DNA from: Luethyella okanaganae
GTDB lineage: Bacteria; Actinomycetota; Actinomycetes; Actinomycetales; Microbacteriaceae
Length of the DNA stretch: 64,000 nt
Direction: 5' to 3'
NCBI RefSeq assembly: GCF_042660285.1
Contig: NZ_JBHSTP010000001.1
Span: forward strand, 868,001 to 932,000
In this document: positions 26,095-33,815 of the stretch, in pieces
Position numbering within the stretch: the first letter of the stretch is position 1
Layout: the number at the start of each line of letters is the position of its first letter
The notes under the pieces: generated by a model
What the model was told of the DNA's origin: nothing
What the model saw: the letters and a program-made list of their open reading frames with translations, nothing else
Database searches by the model: none
Program-made: the position numbers and the translations under genes

Positions 26095-26183
26095 GCCGTT
26101 GAACCGCGCGCCGCGATGCCACCGAGGAAGTCGGAGGCACCCCAGAAGCCGCTCGAGAGCAGCGCCTCGAGCACAGGAATCAT
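26095..26183 (-). pseudogene. N-terminal remnant of a DMT/EamA-family transporter
   Basis: Read on the minus strand from ATG 26183, about 29 residues (VLEALLSSGFWGASDFLGG and a few more) are a typical start of a drug/metabolite transporter; homology stops abruptly and the rest of the gene is absent. The frame runs on into the dapA-like gene without coding-like content. The surrounding 25968-26249 holds nothing else recognisable. It marks a deletion or recombination junction. Confidence 0.65.
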
Positions 26184-26249
26184 CGGTTCGCTTTCCACTT
26201 TTGCGGCAGGCCGAAGAGCATCGGGCGACCAGCCCGAGGGTTGAGGGCC

Positions 26250-26576
26250 TCAGGCCGGGGTGGGAGTGTGGGCGAGGCCGAGTCCCGGGGTGCCGTATGT
26301 CGCGATGACTTCGCCGAGCACGACACGGTAGCTGCCGATCCACTTGTCATGCTGTCTCTTCGCCTCCCGGTGGACGGGCAGGCCGATGAGTTGCTGCATC
26401 GCTTCGCGGGTCTCCCAGTAGTAGACCTCCGAGTACAGGCCGGTCTCCTGGTTGAACCACTCCTCCTCGCCGAGGAATCCTGGGATCGCGTGCGCTCGCT
26501 CTGCGATCTCGTTGTCGAGGCGATGGAACTCGTCGTCGTAGGGCTTCGCTTCAAAGATGAAGGTGGATGTGTACAT
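26250..26576 (-). CDS. Antibiotic-biosynthesis-monooxygenase-like (ABM fold) small protein
   Basis: Encodes 108 residues with the dimeric alpha-beta barrel pattern: a beta start (MYTSTFIFEAKP), a helix with IPGFLGEEEWFN (about 33-44) and YSEVYYWETREAMQQL (about 48-63). GGAGG lies 7 nt before ATG 26576. It diverges from the SMR genes and shares their regulatory gap. Members include monooxygenases and proteins without cofactor; the reaction is unknown. Confidence 0.75.
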   Translation of the reverse strand: MYTSTFIFEAKPYDDEFHRLDNEIAERAHAIPGFLGEEEWFNQETGLYSEVYYWETREAMQQLIGLPVHREAKRQHDKWIGSYRVVLGEVIATYGTPGLGLAHTPTPA

Positions 26577-26611
26577 CGATGCCTCCGCGCATCATCGAGT
26601 AGGTCACCGGG

Positions 26612-26645
26612 TTGCAGTGCACTATTAGGTGCACTATAGTGCCTT
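26612..26645 (+). promoter_or_regulatory. Promoter-operator of the SMR pair (copy B)
   Basis: TTGCAG (26612-26617), a 17-bp spacer and TATAGT (26635-26640) repeat the layout of copy A at 22471. The palindrome GCACTATAGTGC (26631-26642) covers the -10; with flanks it matches the copy A operator at about 14 of 20 positions. A further GTGCAC half-element lies at 26618-26623. Control by the XRE-cupin protein is inferred. Confidence 0.7.
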
Positions 26646-26693
26646 TTTAGGTTCCTCCACAACTCATCCGGAGGAAGGCCAGGAGGCCAACAG

Positions 26694-27008
26694 ATGGAGT
26701 GGGTGATCCTCATATCCGCCGGAGCGATGGAGGCTGTGTGGGCGCTCGCTCTCGCCGAGTCCAACGGCCTGAAGAAGTGGAAGCCCAGCCTGATCTTCGG
26801 GGTCGCGTCCGTGCTGAGTTTGGTCGGCCTGGCCGTCGCGATGCGCGCTATCCCGACCGGGACCGCCTACGCAGTATGGACGGGCATAGGCGCCGCGCTC
26901 ACCGTCCTCTGGTCGATCTTGAGCGGCAAAGAGAAGGCGACGACCGCCAAGCTGCTCCTCCTGCTCGGGCTCGTGGCGTGCATTGTCGGTTTGAAGTTGG
27001 TGCACTGA
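26694..27008 (+). CDS. SMR-family exporter subunit 1 (SugE/Gdx-like)
   Basis: Encodes 104 residues with four membrane helices. The essential glutamate is in AGAMEAVWALALAESNG (about 9-25), and PTGTAYAVWTGIGAAL (about 53-68) is close to the SugE/Gdx signature of small multidrug-resistance exporters that swap protons for guanidinium-like or quaternary cations. AGGAGG precedes ATG 26694. The stop shares bases with the next start (TGATG), so both subunits are made together and probably pair. Confidence 0.9.
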   Translation: MEWVILISAGAMEAVWALALAESNGLKKWKPSLIFGVASVLSLVGLAVAMRAIPTGTAYAVWTGIGAALTVLWSILSGKEKATTAKLLLLLGLVACIVGLKLVH

Positions 27009-27364
27009 TGCACTGGCTCATCCTGGTGATCAGCGCCGTGTTCGAAGCGGTCTGGGCGACAGCTCTCGGGCACTCGAACGGGCTCACCGAGCTGCTCCCC
27101 AGCATCTTGTTCCTCATCGCCCTGTTGATCAGCCTTGGCGGCCTGAGCTATGCAATGAAGGCCATCCCGATCGGAGTCGCCTACTCCGTGTGGGTCGGCA
27201 TCGGCGCATCTCTCACAGTCATCGTCGCAATGATCACAGGCGCAGAACCTGTCTCCGTCTGGAAGCCCCTCTTCATCGCAGGCATCGTGGCATGCGTGAT
27301 TGGTCTCAAGGCTGCACACAAAGCCCCGGAACCCGACGCCACGAAGCCTGCGGACCGCCGGTGA
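27008..27364 (+). CDS. SMR-family exporter subunit 2 (SugE/Gdx-like)
   Basis: Encodes 118 residues, four membrane helices plus a polar C-terminal tail of about 15 residues. VISAVFEAVWATALGHSNG (about 7-25) holds the essential glutamate and PIGVAYSVWVGIGASL (about 53-68) the SMR signature. Translationally coupled to subunit 1, as in paired SMR exporters such as YkkC/YkkD. No guanidine riboswitch was found upstream; control is more likely by the palindromic operator. Confidence 0.9.
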   Translation: MHWLILVISAVFEAVWATALGHSNGLTELLPSILFLIALLISLGGLSYAMKAIPIGVAYSVWVGIGASLTVIVAMITGAEPVSVWKPLFIAGIVACVIGLKAAHKAPEPDATKPADRR

Positions 27365-27548
27365 CCGCCGAGACCATCGACGCTGTCCGATCCTGAGCGT
27401 CAGCGACGGCTGAATATTTGCGCCTCGTTCGGGGCTGAGGACAATGGCGGACCGAGACCCCAGGCACATGCCAAACGGGCTACTCCCGGCGCAGGAGCAT
27501 GGCCTCCAAAACTATGCGCCGCTCATGGCGCGTACCCGCACTGTTTGT
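27365..27548. other. Intergenic stretch without recognisable features
   Basis: Lies between the SMR pair and the octanucleotide repeat. I see no gene, RNA or clear hairpin. Confidence 0.5.
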
Positions 27549-27617
27549 GAGCCTGTGAGCCTATGAGCCTATGAGCCTATGAGCCTATGAGCCTATGAGC
27601 CTGTGAGCCTGTGAGCC
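27549..27617. repeat. GAGCCT(A/G)T octanucleotide tandem repeat, eight copies
   Basis: Eight full head-to-tail copies of an 8-bp unit, five reading GAGCCTAT and three reading GAGCCTGT at the two ends, plus a partial ninth. It abuts the truncated AraC-type gene. An 8-bp unit would shift reading frame on gain or loss of a copy, but no open frame crosses it now. Confidence 0.93.
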
Positions 27618-27626
27618 GATGGTCTA

Positions 27627-27914
27627 TTGGCGGATGAGCTGCATCTGTCTAAGTCGCAAGTCGGTCGCCTGTTCGTGGAAGCGTTCGGGAAGTCGCCGAT
27701 CGCGTATCTGACAATGCTGCGCACGGAGCGGATGGCCGGGCTCCTGCGAACCAAGGACAGTCCAGTTGCGGTGATCGCCCGCGAGGTCGGGTGGGGTGAC
27801 CCGGACTTCGCGGCACGCCAATTCCGACGCAGCGTTGGCGTCACGCCGAGCAAGTATCGCGCGATCAGCCGCTGTCAGGCGCGCGGCGAGCCAAGTGAAC
27901 CAATGCAGGGCTAG
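27627..27914 (+). pseudogene. AraC-family regulator, C-terminal DNA-binding part only
   Basis: About 95 residues with LADELHLSKSQVGRLFVEAFG and AREVGWGDPDFAARQFRRSVG, the two helix-turn-helix units of AraC regulators. The N-terminal effector domain is missing: the frame opens at TTG 27627 and is closed by TGA at 27612, next to the octanucleotide repeat. Possibly still made as a short protein, but more likely a remnant. Confidence 0.75.
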
Positions 27915-27946
27915 GCGCATCAATTGTATTCAGCGACAATGGTGCA

Positions 27947-29182
27947 ATGGTCAGCGAGCGCGGGGATCGATCAGCAGCCCCCAACGGCGGTGCGGATCGT
28001 TTCGATGGGCCGGCGGAACTTCGAGCGTTGGGTGAGAGGCTCCTGTCAGACTCGCCGCGGATCGTGGTCCGGATGCAGGACCGGATCGTTGCCGAGGTAG
28101 CCGCGTATAGGGGTGGAGCGGTGCCGGCGTCCGTTCTGCGCAGCGCGTGTGAGCAAAACGCACAGTTGATCTACGGCTCGCTCGGCCAGGCAGCCGTGCT
28201 GGCCATGCCGCAGAGTCGAGCCGATGGCGCTGATCGTGCCGCCCGAGGGGTCGCGCTGGCCGATGTGATGGCGGCGTACCGCGTCGGTGCACAGGTGCTT
28301 TGGGAGGAGTTGGCCGCGGAGTCCGTCCGCTCGGCCGTGGCGTACGGAACGGCTATCGGCGCGGCGCAGCAGATGTGGCAGGTGCTCGACGTGTACACGC
28401 AGGAGATGACCAGCGGGTACCGCGAGGCGCTGGCGGCACGCGCTGTCGCCGATGCCGAGGTACGGGCGGCGCTGATCGCGGCACTGCTGTCGGGTGACCT
28501 GCGTGGCCCGCAGTTGGCGGAGGCGGCGTCGTCGTTGCGCTTGTCGGCGCGAGGAGACTTCGTGTCTGTCGTCCTCACTCGGGCGGAGGGCGACGCTCTG
28601 CTGACCTCTCGGATCTCAGCCGAGTTGGAGCGGCGCGGGATGCGATCGGTGTGGTCGCCGCAGGCGACATCGGCCTCGGGGATCGTCGTGCTCTCCGGTG
28701 GCGTCGCCAGCCTGAGCCAGGTCCTTGGTGAGGCCGGGGTCCGCGCTGGTGTTTCGCCGATCGTGGATCGGCTGGAACTCGTCCCGGAGAGTATGCGTCT
28801 GGCACGTCTCGCCCACGATGGTTCCTCCGCCGTCCGGCGGGTGGTGGTCTTCGACAACGAACCGGTCGCCGTTACGGTCGCCACGGCGGCGGTGGTGATG
28901 CCCCGGATCACGCAGACGGTCCTTGGTGATCTGCTCGCGTGCCCGGAGCCCTACCGCTCCACGCTGCTGATGACCTTTTGGACGTGGGCGACCTGCGGCG
29001 GCGACCTGCGGAGCGCCGCCGGACGGTTGTTCGTGCACCCGAACACCGTGCGGTACCGGTTGCGGCGGGTCGAAAAGCTGACCGGCCGGTCCTTGAGTGA
29101 TCCGCGTGGGCTGACCGAACTCACTCTCGCCGTCGAGCACGCCCTGGCGACGCTGCAAGACGAGGATGGGCTCGGTCGGTGA
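27947..29182 (+). CDS. PucR/CdaR-type transcriptional regulator
   Basis: Encodes 411 residues. The N-terminal two thirds lack a named sensor signature but include a GGDEF-like degenerate region typical of PucR proteins. The C-terminal HTH_30 domain is clear: CGGDLRSAAGRLFVHPNTVRYRLRRVE (about 349-375) then LTELTLAVEHAL. Such regulators often control purine, amino-acid or sugar-acid use. The hydrolase gene downstream in the same direction is the probable target or partner. Confidence 0.85.
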   Translation: MVSERGDRSAAPNGGADRFDGPAELRALGERLLSDSPRIVVRMQDRIVAEVAAYRGGAVPASVLRSACEQNAQLIYGSLGQAAVLAMPQSRADGADRAARGVALADVMAAYRVGAQVLWEELAAESVRSAVAYGTAIGAAQQMWQVLDVYTQEMTSGYREALAARAVADAEVRAALIAALLSGDLRGPQLAEAASSLRLSARGDFVSVVLTRAEGDALLTSRISAELERRGMRSVWSPQATSASGIVVLSGGVASLSQVLGEAGVRAGVSPIVDRLELVPESMRLARLAHDGSSAVRRVVVFDNEPVAVTVATAAVVMPRITQTVLGDLLACPEPYRSTLLMTFWTWATCGGDLRSAAGRLFVHPNTVRYRLRRVEKLTGRSLSDPRGLTELTLAVEHALATLQDEDGLGR

Positions 29183-29299
29183 CCCGCCCACGATTGTTCG
29201 CCAGAACAAGAGCACCGCGAAAGGCTCGACTCCCCAGACAGTGACACGCCGAGTGATCACGGGGACGATGGTCCACAACGCGATGATGGAGGTGGCCCG

Positions 29300-30172
29300 A
29301 TGGGCATTGCAGCGTGGGAGGCGGACGAGGTCCGCCACGCCAACGAGTCCGAACGCACTCCTGTGTTGTTCGTGCACGGACTCTGGATGCTGGCGTCCAG
29401 CTGGCAGCCATGGAGGTCGTTTTTCGACCAGCAGGGCTATGCGACGCTCGCGCCGGGCTGGCCCGACGACCCTGCGACGGTCGAGGAGGGCCGCGCGCAC
29501 CCCGACGTGTTCGCCGGCAAACACATCACGATGATCACTGACCACTATGAAGAAGTCGCCCGAACCCTGCGTCGCCCGCCGGTGATCATCGGCCATTCGT
29601 TCGGCGGTCTGATCACCCAGCAGCTCGCCGGACGGGGCCTCGCGATCGCCTCCGTGGCTATCGATAGTGCGCCGTTTCGGGGCGTTCTGCCGTTGCCGTT
29701 CTCTGCGTTGAAGGGTGCATTCCCGGTCATCGGCAATCCCGGCAACTACCGGCGGCAGGTGATGCTCACCTTCGAGCAGTTCCGGTACTCCTTCGCGAAC
29801 GCGATCGAGGAGCGAGAGGCACGGGAACTCTACGACCGTTACCCGGTGCCCGGCTCGGGGATGCCGCTGTTCCAAGCCGCGTTCGCCAACGTCAAGCCGA
29901 GCACCGAAGCCGCAGTCGACAGCCTGAACCCGGACCGCGGCCCGATGCTCATGATCACCGGAGGCGACGACCACATCGCTCCACCCGCAATCCTCCGGGC
30001 CTCGTTCGCCAAACAGAAGCGCAACCCTTCCACGACCGAGATGGTCGAAGTCCCGGGCCGTGGCCACTCACTCGTCTTCGACAGCGGCTGGCAAGACGTC
30101 GCCGCCATCGCCCTCAGCTTCGTCCAGCGGTTCGCGCCCGCCTCCCCGAACCCTGCGCAGCGTGCCGAGTAA
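29300..30172 (+). CDS. Alpha/beta hydrolase
   Basis: Encodes 290 residues. The oxyanion region LFVHGLWMLASSW (about 23-35) and nucleophile elbow IIGHSFGGLITQQL (about 95-108) are intact. The acid is probably the Asp in MITGGDDHIAP (about 214-224) and the catalytic His lies in VPGRGHSLVF (about 252-261). GGAGG lies 8 nt before ATG 29300. No signal peptide, so cytosolic. Substrate unknown; esterase or haloperoxidase-like. Confidence 0.87.
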   Translation: MGIAAWEADEVRHANESERTPVLFVHGLWMLASSWQPWRSFFDQQGYATLAPGWPDDPATVEEGRAHPDVFAGKHITMITDHYEEVARTLRRPPVIIGHSFGGLITQQLAGRGLAIASVAIDSAPFRGVLPLPFSALKGAFPVIGNPGNYRRQVMLTFEQFRYSFANAIEEREARELYDRYPVPGSGMPLFQAAFANVKPSTEAAVDSLNPDRGPMLMITGGDDHIAPPAILRASFAKQKRNPSTTEMVEVPGRGHSLVFDSGWQDVAAIALSFVQRFAPASPNPAQRAE

Positions 30173-30209
30173 AGTCTGGCGGGCGTCGCGCACCCGCAGC
30201 CCTCGATGT

Positions 30210-30940
30210 TCAGAGGCTTGGGACCGGACGCACCGCCGCCGGCCGTTCCGGTTCAGGAATCGGTGCGTCGCTGGCGATGGTACGCGCGCGGTCAAGGGCC
30301 GCATGTGCGCGTGAGGCGTCGATCTTCTGCCGCGTGCTCTGCGGTGCGGAGCCGAGCGGTGTTCGGTCGTCGGTGATCTGGTAGCGGTCCCGGTACGCGG
30401 CTACGACGGTGGCGGCGCGTCGCCATGCCGCCCGCTGCTTCTCGTCCTTCGGTGCCAGGCCGAGCGTGATGGTCCATGCGTCCTTGTCGGCGAGGGCGCC
30501 AGTGAGTACGGCGTCGGCACGTGTCTCGATGAGGTCGCGCCGTTCGTCCAGGGCGCGGCGCATGTCGTCGGCCATCGGCCCTCCAGCGTGCGGGATGAGT
30601 CCGGCGATGAGGCGCGGTGGCTTGCGAGTACGACCGGACCCCGCGGGCCGGGCGGTGGCCCGCGCGAGGCGGGAGTGGATCACCGAGGCGATGTCGTCAG
30701 CATCGTCCAGTCCGCGTGCCGCGATCAGTCGAGGCAGCAGTGCGTCAAGGTTGTGGTGGTTGGCTTCAGCGTGCCGCAGCTCGGCCGAGAGTGCCGGGTA
30801 AGCGTCGGATTCGAGCACCAGATCGACCTGGTCGCTGGTGAGCCCGGCGTGGGCGAGGAGGGTGGCCCAGCGGTCGTGTTGGGCGGCTTGGGCGATGGTC
30901 TCGTACTCGGCGGCGAGTTGGCCGATGTTGCTCCACAGGA
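30210..30940 (-). pseudogene. MobF/TraA-type relaxase, C-terminal fragment
   Basis: About 240 residues (NIGQLAAEYETIAQAAQHDRW to the C-terminus, including RPAGSGRTRKPPRLIAGLIP) match the tail of actinobacterial conjugative relaxases, after the nicking and helicase domains. The rest of the gene, normally over 1,000 residues, is absent. The 5' break is near 30940, where it abuts the recombinase fragment. The piece is a relic of an integrative conjugative element or plasmid. Confidence 0.75.
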
Positions 30941-31009
30941 TGGCAGGCGCTCGGCACGACCGACGCGGCCCGTGTCGCGATCCCAGCGTACTTGTCAGCA
31001 CATGGCCCG

Positions 31010-31720
31010 GCAACGCCCGCCCGCAACCGTCACGGCAAGGTCTACCCGTACTTCGTGTGCTCAGGACGCCATGGTGACAAGGGCGACTGCACCCGGCAAG
31101 CCATGCTCATCGAGGACGTGGAGCATCTGATCGAGACGTACTACGAGACGATCCAGATCAGCGGCGAGACCCGGCAGAGCGTCGCCGGGATGCTGCACGC
31201 GGAGTTCGACCAACTGATGGCATCGGAGACGAAGGAACTGTCGCGGCTTACCAAGGACCGCGACCGGCTGGACCACGAACGAGTGAAGCTGCTGCAAGCG
31301 CACTACGCGGGGGTGGTGCCGTTGGACCTGCTCAAGAAGGAGCAGGATCGGATCAGCGCCGAGCTGGAGACGATCAACAATCGCATCGCCGCTCACCATG
31401 ATGAGTACGCCGCCGCTCGGGCGAACCTCGAAGACTCGCTCGGGCTGCTGGCTCACGTCGCGGACATCTACCGACGCTGCGACGACGCGAACCGCCGGCT
31501 ATGCAACCAGGCGTTCTTCACCGCGATCTACATCGATGACGACGGCGAGCCCCGCGTCACCTACCAGCGTCCATATGACGCTCTCTGCGATCCGCAGGTG
31601 CAGGCCAACGCCCTGAACTGGGCTGCCGAAGAAAAAGGGCGAGGTTCAAACCGGGACCAGAGCGGGGACTCTGGTCGAGGGTTTGAACCTCGCCCATCTG
31701 GGGTGAGTAACGGGGCTTGA
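31010..31720 (+). pseudogene. Large serine recombinase, C-terminal fragment
   Basis: Starts abruptly inside the zinc-ribbon domain: GKVYPYFVCSGRH...C (about 31024-31095) followed by a long coiled coil (LSRLTKDRDRLDHERVKLLQ). The catalytic serine domain is missing. The frame runs on through the tRNA-His terminator into the tRNA gene and stops at 31720, so the last about 25 codons are not original. It sits at the tRNA-His end of the island and is presumably what is left of its integration enzyme. Confidence 0.8.
31637..31695 (-). terminator. Intrinsic terminator of tRNA-His
   Basis: A perfect 16-bp inverted repeat (31637-31652 with 31680-31695) encloses a second 8-bp stem (GACCAGAG, 31655-31662, with CTCTGGTC, 31669-31676) and a 6-nt loop. 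On the minus strand it is followed by TTTTTC, directly downstream of the tRNA gene. Confidence 0.85.
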
Positions 31721-31774
31721 ACCCGCGACCTCCTGGACCACAACCAGGCGCTCTACCAGCTGAGCTATACCCAC
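31699..31774 (-). tRNA. tRNA-His (GTG)
   Basis: A 76-base cloverleaf read on the minus strand: acceptor GTGGGTA pairs with TACTCAC, D arm GCTCAGCTGGTAGAGC, anticodon GTG in a TTGTGGT loop, T arm with GGTTCAAGCC, discriminator C and an encoded CCA end. It borders the accessory island and is a plausible insertion site. Confidence 0.97.
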
Positions 31775-31822
31775 CATGCGTCTCCTGTATCAGAACGCGA
31801 AGAAGACAACTAGAGAAGTGTA

Positions 31823-32443
31823 TTACATTCGGGAGTCGAACTCGTCCAGCACGGTCGCCGCGATGGCCTGTGTCTGCTCCGTCGTCGGTCCGGGGTCGGC
31901 CACGAACACCGCGCGACGATAGTAGTCCAGCTCACGGATCGATTCGAGGATGTCGGCTAGCGCACGGTGTCCGCCGTCCTTGGCCGGCGCGTTGAAGTAC
32001 ACCCGGGGATACCAGCGGCGGGCGAGTTCCTTGATCGACGAGACATCGACGTTGCGATAGTGCAGATGCGCGTCGAGACGCGGCATGAATTTGGAGAGGA
32101 ACATGCGGTCGGTGCCGATCGTGTTGCCTGCCAGTGGCGCCTTCTGTTCGGCAGGAACGTGCTTGAGCACGTATTCCAGTATCTGATACTCGGCCTCGGC
32201 AGCGCTCACACCGTCGGGGATCTCCTCGATGAGGCCTGAATCCGTGTGCATGGATCGTACGAAGTCGTTCATGGACTCGAGTGCCGAGGAATCCGGTTTG
32301 ATCACGATGCTCAAACCGTCATCGATGAGGTTGAGGTCGTAGTCGGTGATGACCACAGCGATCTCAACCAATTCGTCGACCTCGAGGTTGAGACCCGTCA
32401 TTTCACAGTCGATCCAGACCAGACGGTCGCTCGAGTTCGTCAT
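31823..32443 (-). CDS. orn: Oligoribonuclease
   Basis: Encodes 206 residues, a DEDDh 3'-5' exoribonuclease that finishes degradation of short RNA oligomers, including pGpG. Exo motif I WIDCEMTGLNLEVDELVEI (about 9-27), motif II with NDFVRSMH (about 57-64) and motif III HRALADILESIRELDYY (about 163-179) are complete. The length is normal for actinobacterial Orn. The ATG is preceded by a TAGAAT box 6 nt upstream and no ribosome-binding site. Confidence 0.96.
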   Translation of the reverse strand: MTNSSDRLVWIDCEMTGLNLEVDELVEIAVVITDYDLNLIDDGLSIVIKPDSSALESMNDFVRSMHTDSGLIEEIPDGVSAAEAEYQILEYVLKHVPAEQKAPLAGNTIGTDRMFLSKFMPRLDAHLHYRNVDVSSIKELARRWYPRVYFNAPAKDGGHRALADILESIRELDYYRRAVFVADPGPTTEQTQAIAATVLDEFDSRM

Positions 32444-32449
32444 GCTGCG

Positions 32450-32455
32450 ATTCTA
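32450..32455 (-). promoter_or_regulatory. orn: -10 box of orn, predicted leaderless
   Basis: TAGAAT on the minus strand ends 6 nt before ATG 32443 and overlaps the stop codon of the SGNH hydrolase gene upstream. Confidence 0.5.
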
Positions 32456-33262
32456 GTGGTGGGCCCTGACCGAAGCCGGATGCGGGAGCTTTGGTGAGAT
32501 GCCATCGCCGGTTGAGACCCGACGCACGCGTCGGACGATCCAGGGGAGTGCGTAGCGGCGGAACCATTGCGCGACGGTGTGGGTGTCGCGGTCGACGGCT
32601 AGACTGCTCACGGGCGGAAGGCTGCGCGCGGCCACCTCGGCGTACGGCACACCGAGGGAGTGCGCGGCCCGCGAGGCGAGAAGGCGGTGGCCCTCGGCAC
32701 TGAGGTGCACCCGGTCAGCCGCCCACATCGATGTCTGCCGAAACTCTTCGATGCCCCACAGATCGAGCACGGTCGCGCCATGGGCACGCGCGATGCTCCA
32801 GATATTCGCGTTGAAAACGGCCGCCCGCCCGCGGAGAGGCTTGAGGAAGAATGCGAACTGTGGGTCGAAGCAGTTCGCGAGCAGCACGTCCGCTCCGGAT
32901 TCCCGCAGCTTGACGATGCCGTCTTCGAGGTGTGCGGCCAGCTTGTCGGGGTCGGCTTTGGCGCTCATGAGGTCGTTTCCACCAACCATGACCGAGACGA
33001 GGTCGGCTCCGAGCCTGATCGCGGCGGGGATCTGGTCGGTGACGACGTGTTCGATGCGTCGTCCGCGAACCGCGAGGTTCGCGAACTCGATCTCCCGCCC
33101 GCTGAGGTGGGCGGAGCCGTCGAGGATGACGGCGAGCCGGTCGGCCCAGCCGAGCCATTCAGGCCCCGGGGTGGTGCCGAGCGTCGTCGGCGCAGGATCG
33201 CAGAGGCCCTCGCTGATCGAGTCCCCGACGGCCACGAAACGTTTCCAGACTGTGACGCTCAC
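32453..33262 (-). CDS. SGNH/GDSL-type hydrolase
   Basis: Encodes 269 residues with the SGNH blocks: FVAVGDSISEGL (about 9-20, catalytic Ser), LAVRGRRI, VMVGGNDLMS (about 95-104) and DRVHLSAEGH (about 176-185, catalytic Asp and His). No signal peptide. I start at GTG 33262; a frame extension to 33310 adds residues unlike the family. Esterase or deacylase activity is likely; substrate unknown. Confidence 0.87.
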   Translation of the reverse strand: MSVTVWKRFVAVGDSISEGLCDPAPTTLGTTPGPEWLGWADRLAVILDGSAHLSGREIEFANLAVRGRRIEHVVTDQIPAAIRLGADLVSVMVGGNDLMSAKADPDKLAAHLEDGIVKLRESGADVLLANCFDPQFAFFLKPLRGRAAVFNANIWSIARAHGATVLDLWGIEEFRQTSMWAADRVHLSAEGHRLLASRAAHSLGVPYAEVAARSLPPVSSLAVDRDTHTVAQWFRRYALPWIVRRVRRVSTGDGISPKLPHPASVRAHH

Positions 33263-33320
33263 GTCTCGATCATCCCCAGTGGCCGTGCCGACGGGTTGGG
33301 AACACGGCATTCGTCATCCG

Positions 33321-33385
33321 CCCGCCGCCAAGATTTCGCGATCCGTACACCTGAGAGCATGAGTTGGTCACCCTGCGTTCTCGGA
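33321..33385. repeat. Direct repeat, copy 1 (left of lysE)
   Basis: About 65 bp, the last 54 of which match copy 2 at 34589-34642 at 50 positions, exactly 1,257 bp away. Contains GATTTCGCGATCCGTACAC and ATGAGTTGGTCACCC. Confidence 0.85.
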
Positions 33386-33546
33386 GTCGCGCTGCCGGCG
33401 CGCCGGTTCGATGCCGAATTCGATCCTGGACGAAGGGCAATCTGACTGAGGCCTGGATTGTTGACGAATGGGACGTCACGGATGCCGACGATGTCGTGTC
33501 CGTTCTCAACTGGTGTCAGTCCCACCTCACGACTTCCGATCAGTAG
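33359..33546 (+). pseudogene. Possible small broken gene
   Basis: From ATG 33359 about 28 codons are open (MSWSPCVLGVALPARRF and on). Continuation in another frame reads EAWIVDEWDVTDADDVVSVL, which looks like real coding sequence and stops at 33546. A frameshift near 33440 would join them into a protein of about 60 residues. No family recognised. Confidence 0.3.
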
Positions 33547-33815
33547 TCGAGTTTCACACGACGTGAGGTCGCGTCGCAGCTTTCCAACACGGCCTCACAT
33601 CCACGCGGCAGGCTAGCCCGCGGTCAACTGTTCGATTGGATCTCGACCGTTTTGCCGTCCAGCCTTCGCCCGGAATAGCAACGATCTCAGCGGGTGACGC
33701 GAGTTTGGAATCTCATCCAGCCAGGAGCTCCAACACACGATGTTCGGCCAGGATCGGTCTGACGTTCCCCGTGGTCTCATGAGCAAGCGCGCCGACGCAT
33801 CGGTCGTCCCGCACT
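33547..33815. other. Intergenic stretch downstream of lysE without recognisable features
   Basis: I see no gene, RNA or repeat here. GC content is a little lower than in the genes either side. Confidence 0.5.

Noticed and set aside
26577..26693. Guanidine riboswitch before the SMR genes
   Set aside because: None of the conserved ykkC-type motifs is present; a promoter and a palindromic operator explain the region.
27549..27617. CRISPR-like array
   Set aside because: The units are 8 bp, contiguous and without spacers, so this is a simple tandem repeat. No cas genes are near.
31637..31695. Attachment site next to tRNA-His
   Set aside because: The perfect nested hairpin followed by TTTTTC on the tRNA strand is a standard intrinsic terminator. 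An attachment core may lie in the tRNA itself, but no second copy was found.
31010..31720. Functional serine integrase
   Set aside because: The catalytic N-terminal domain is absent and the frame reads into the tRNA gene.
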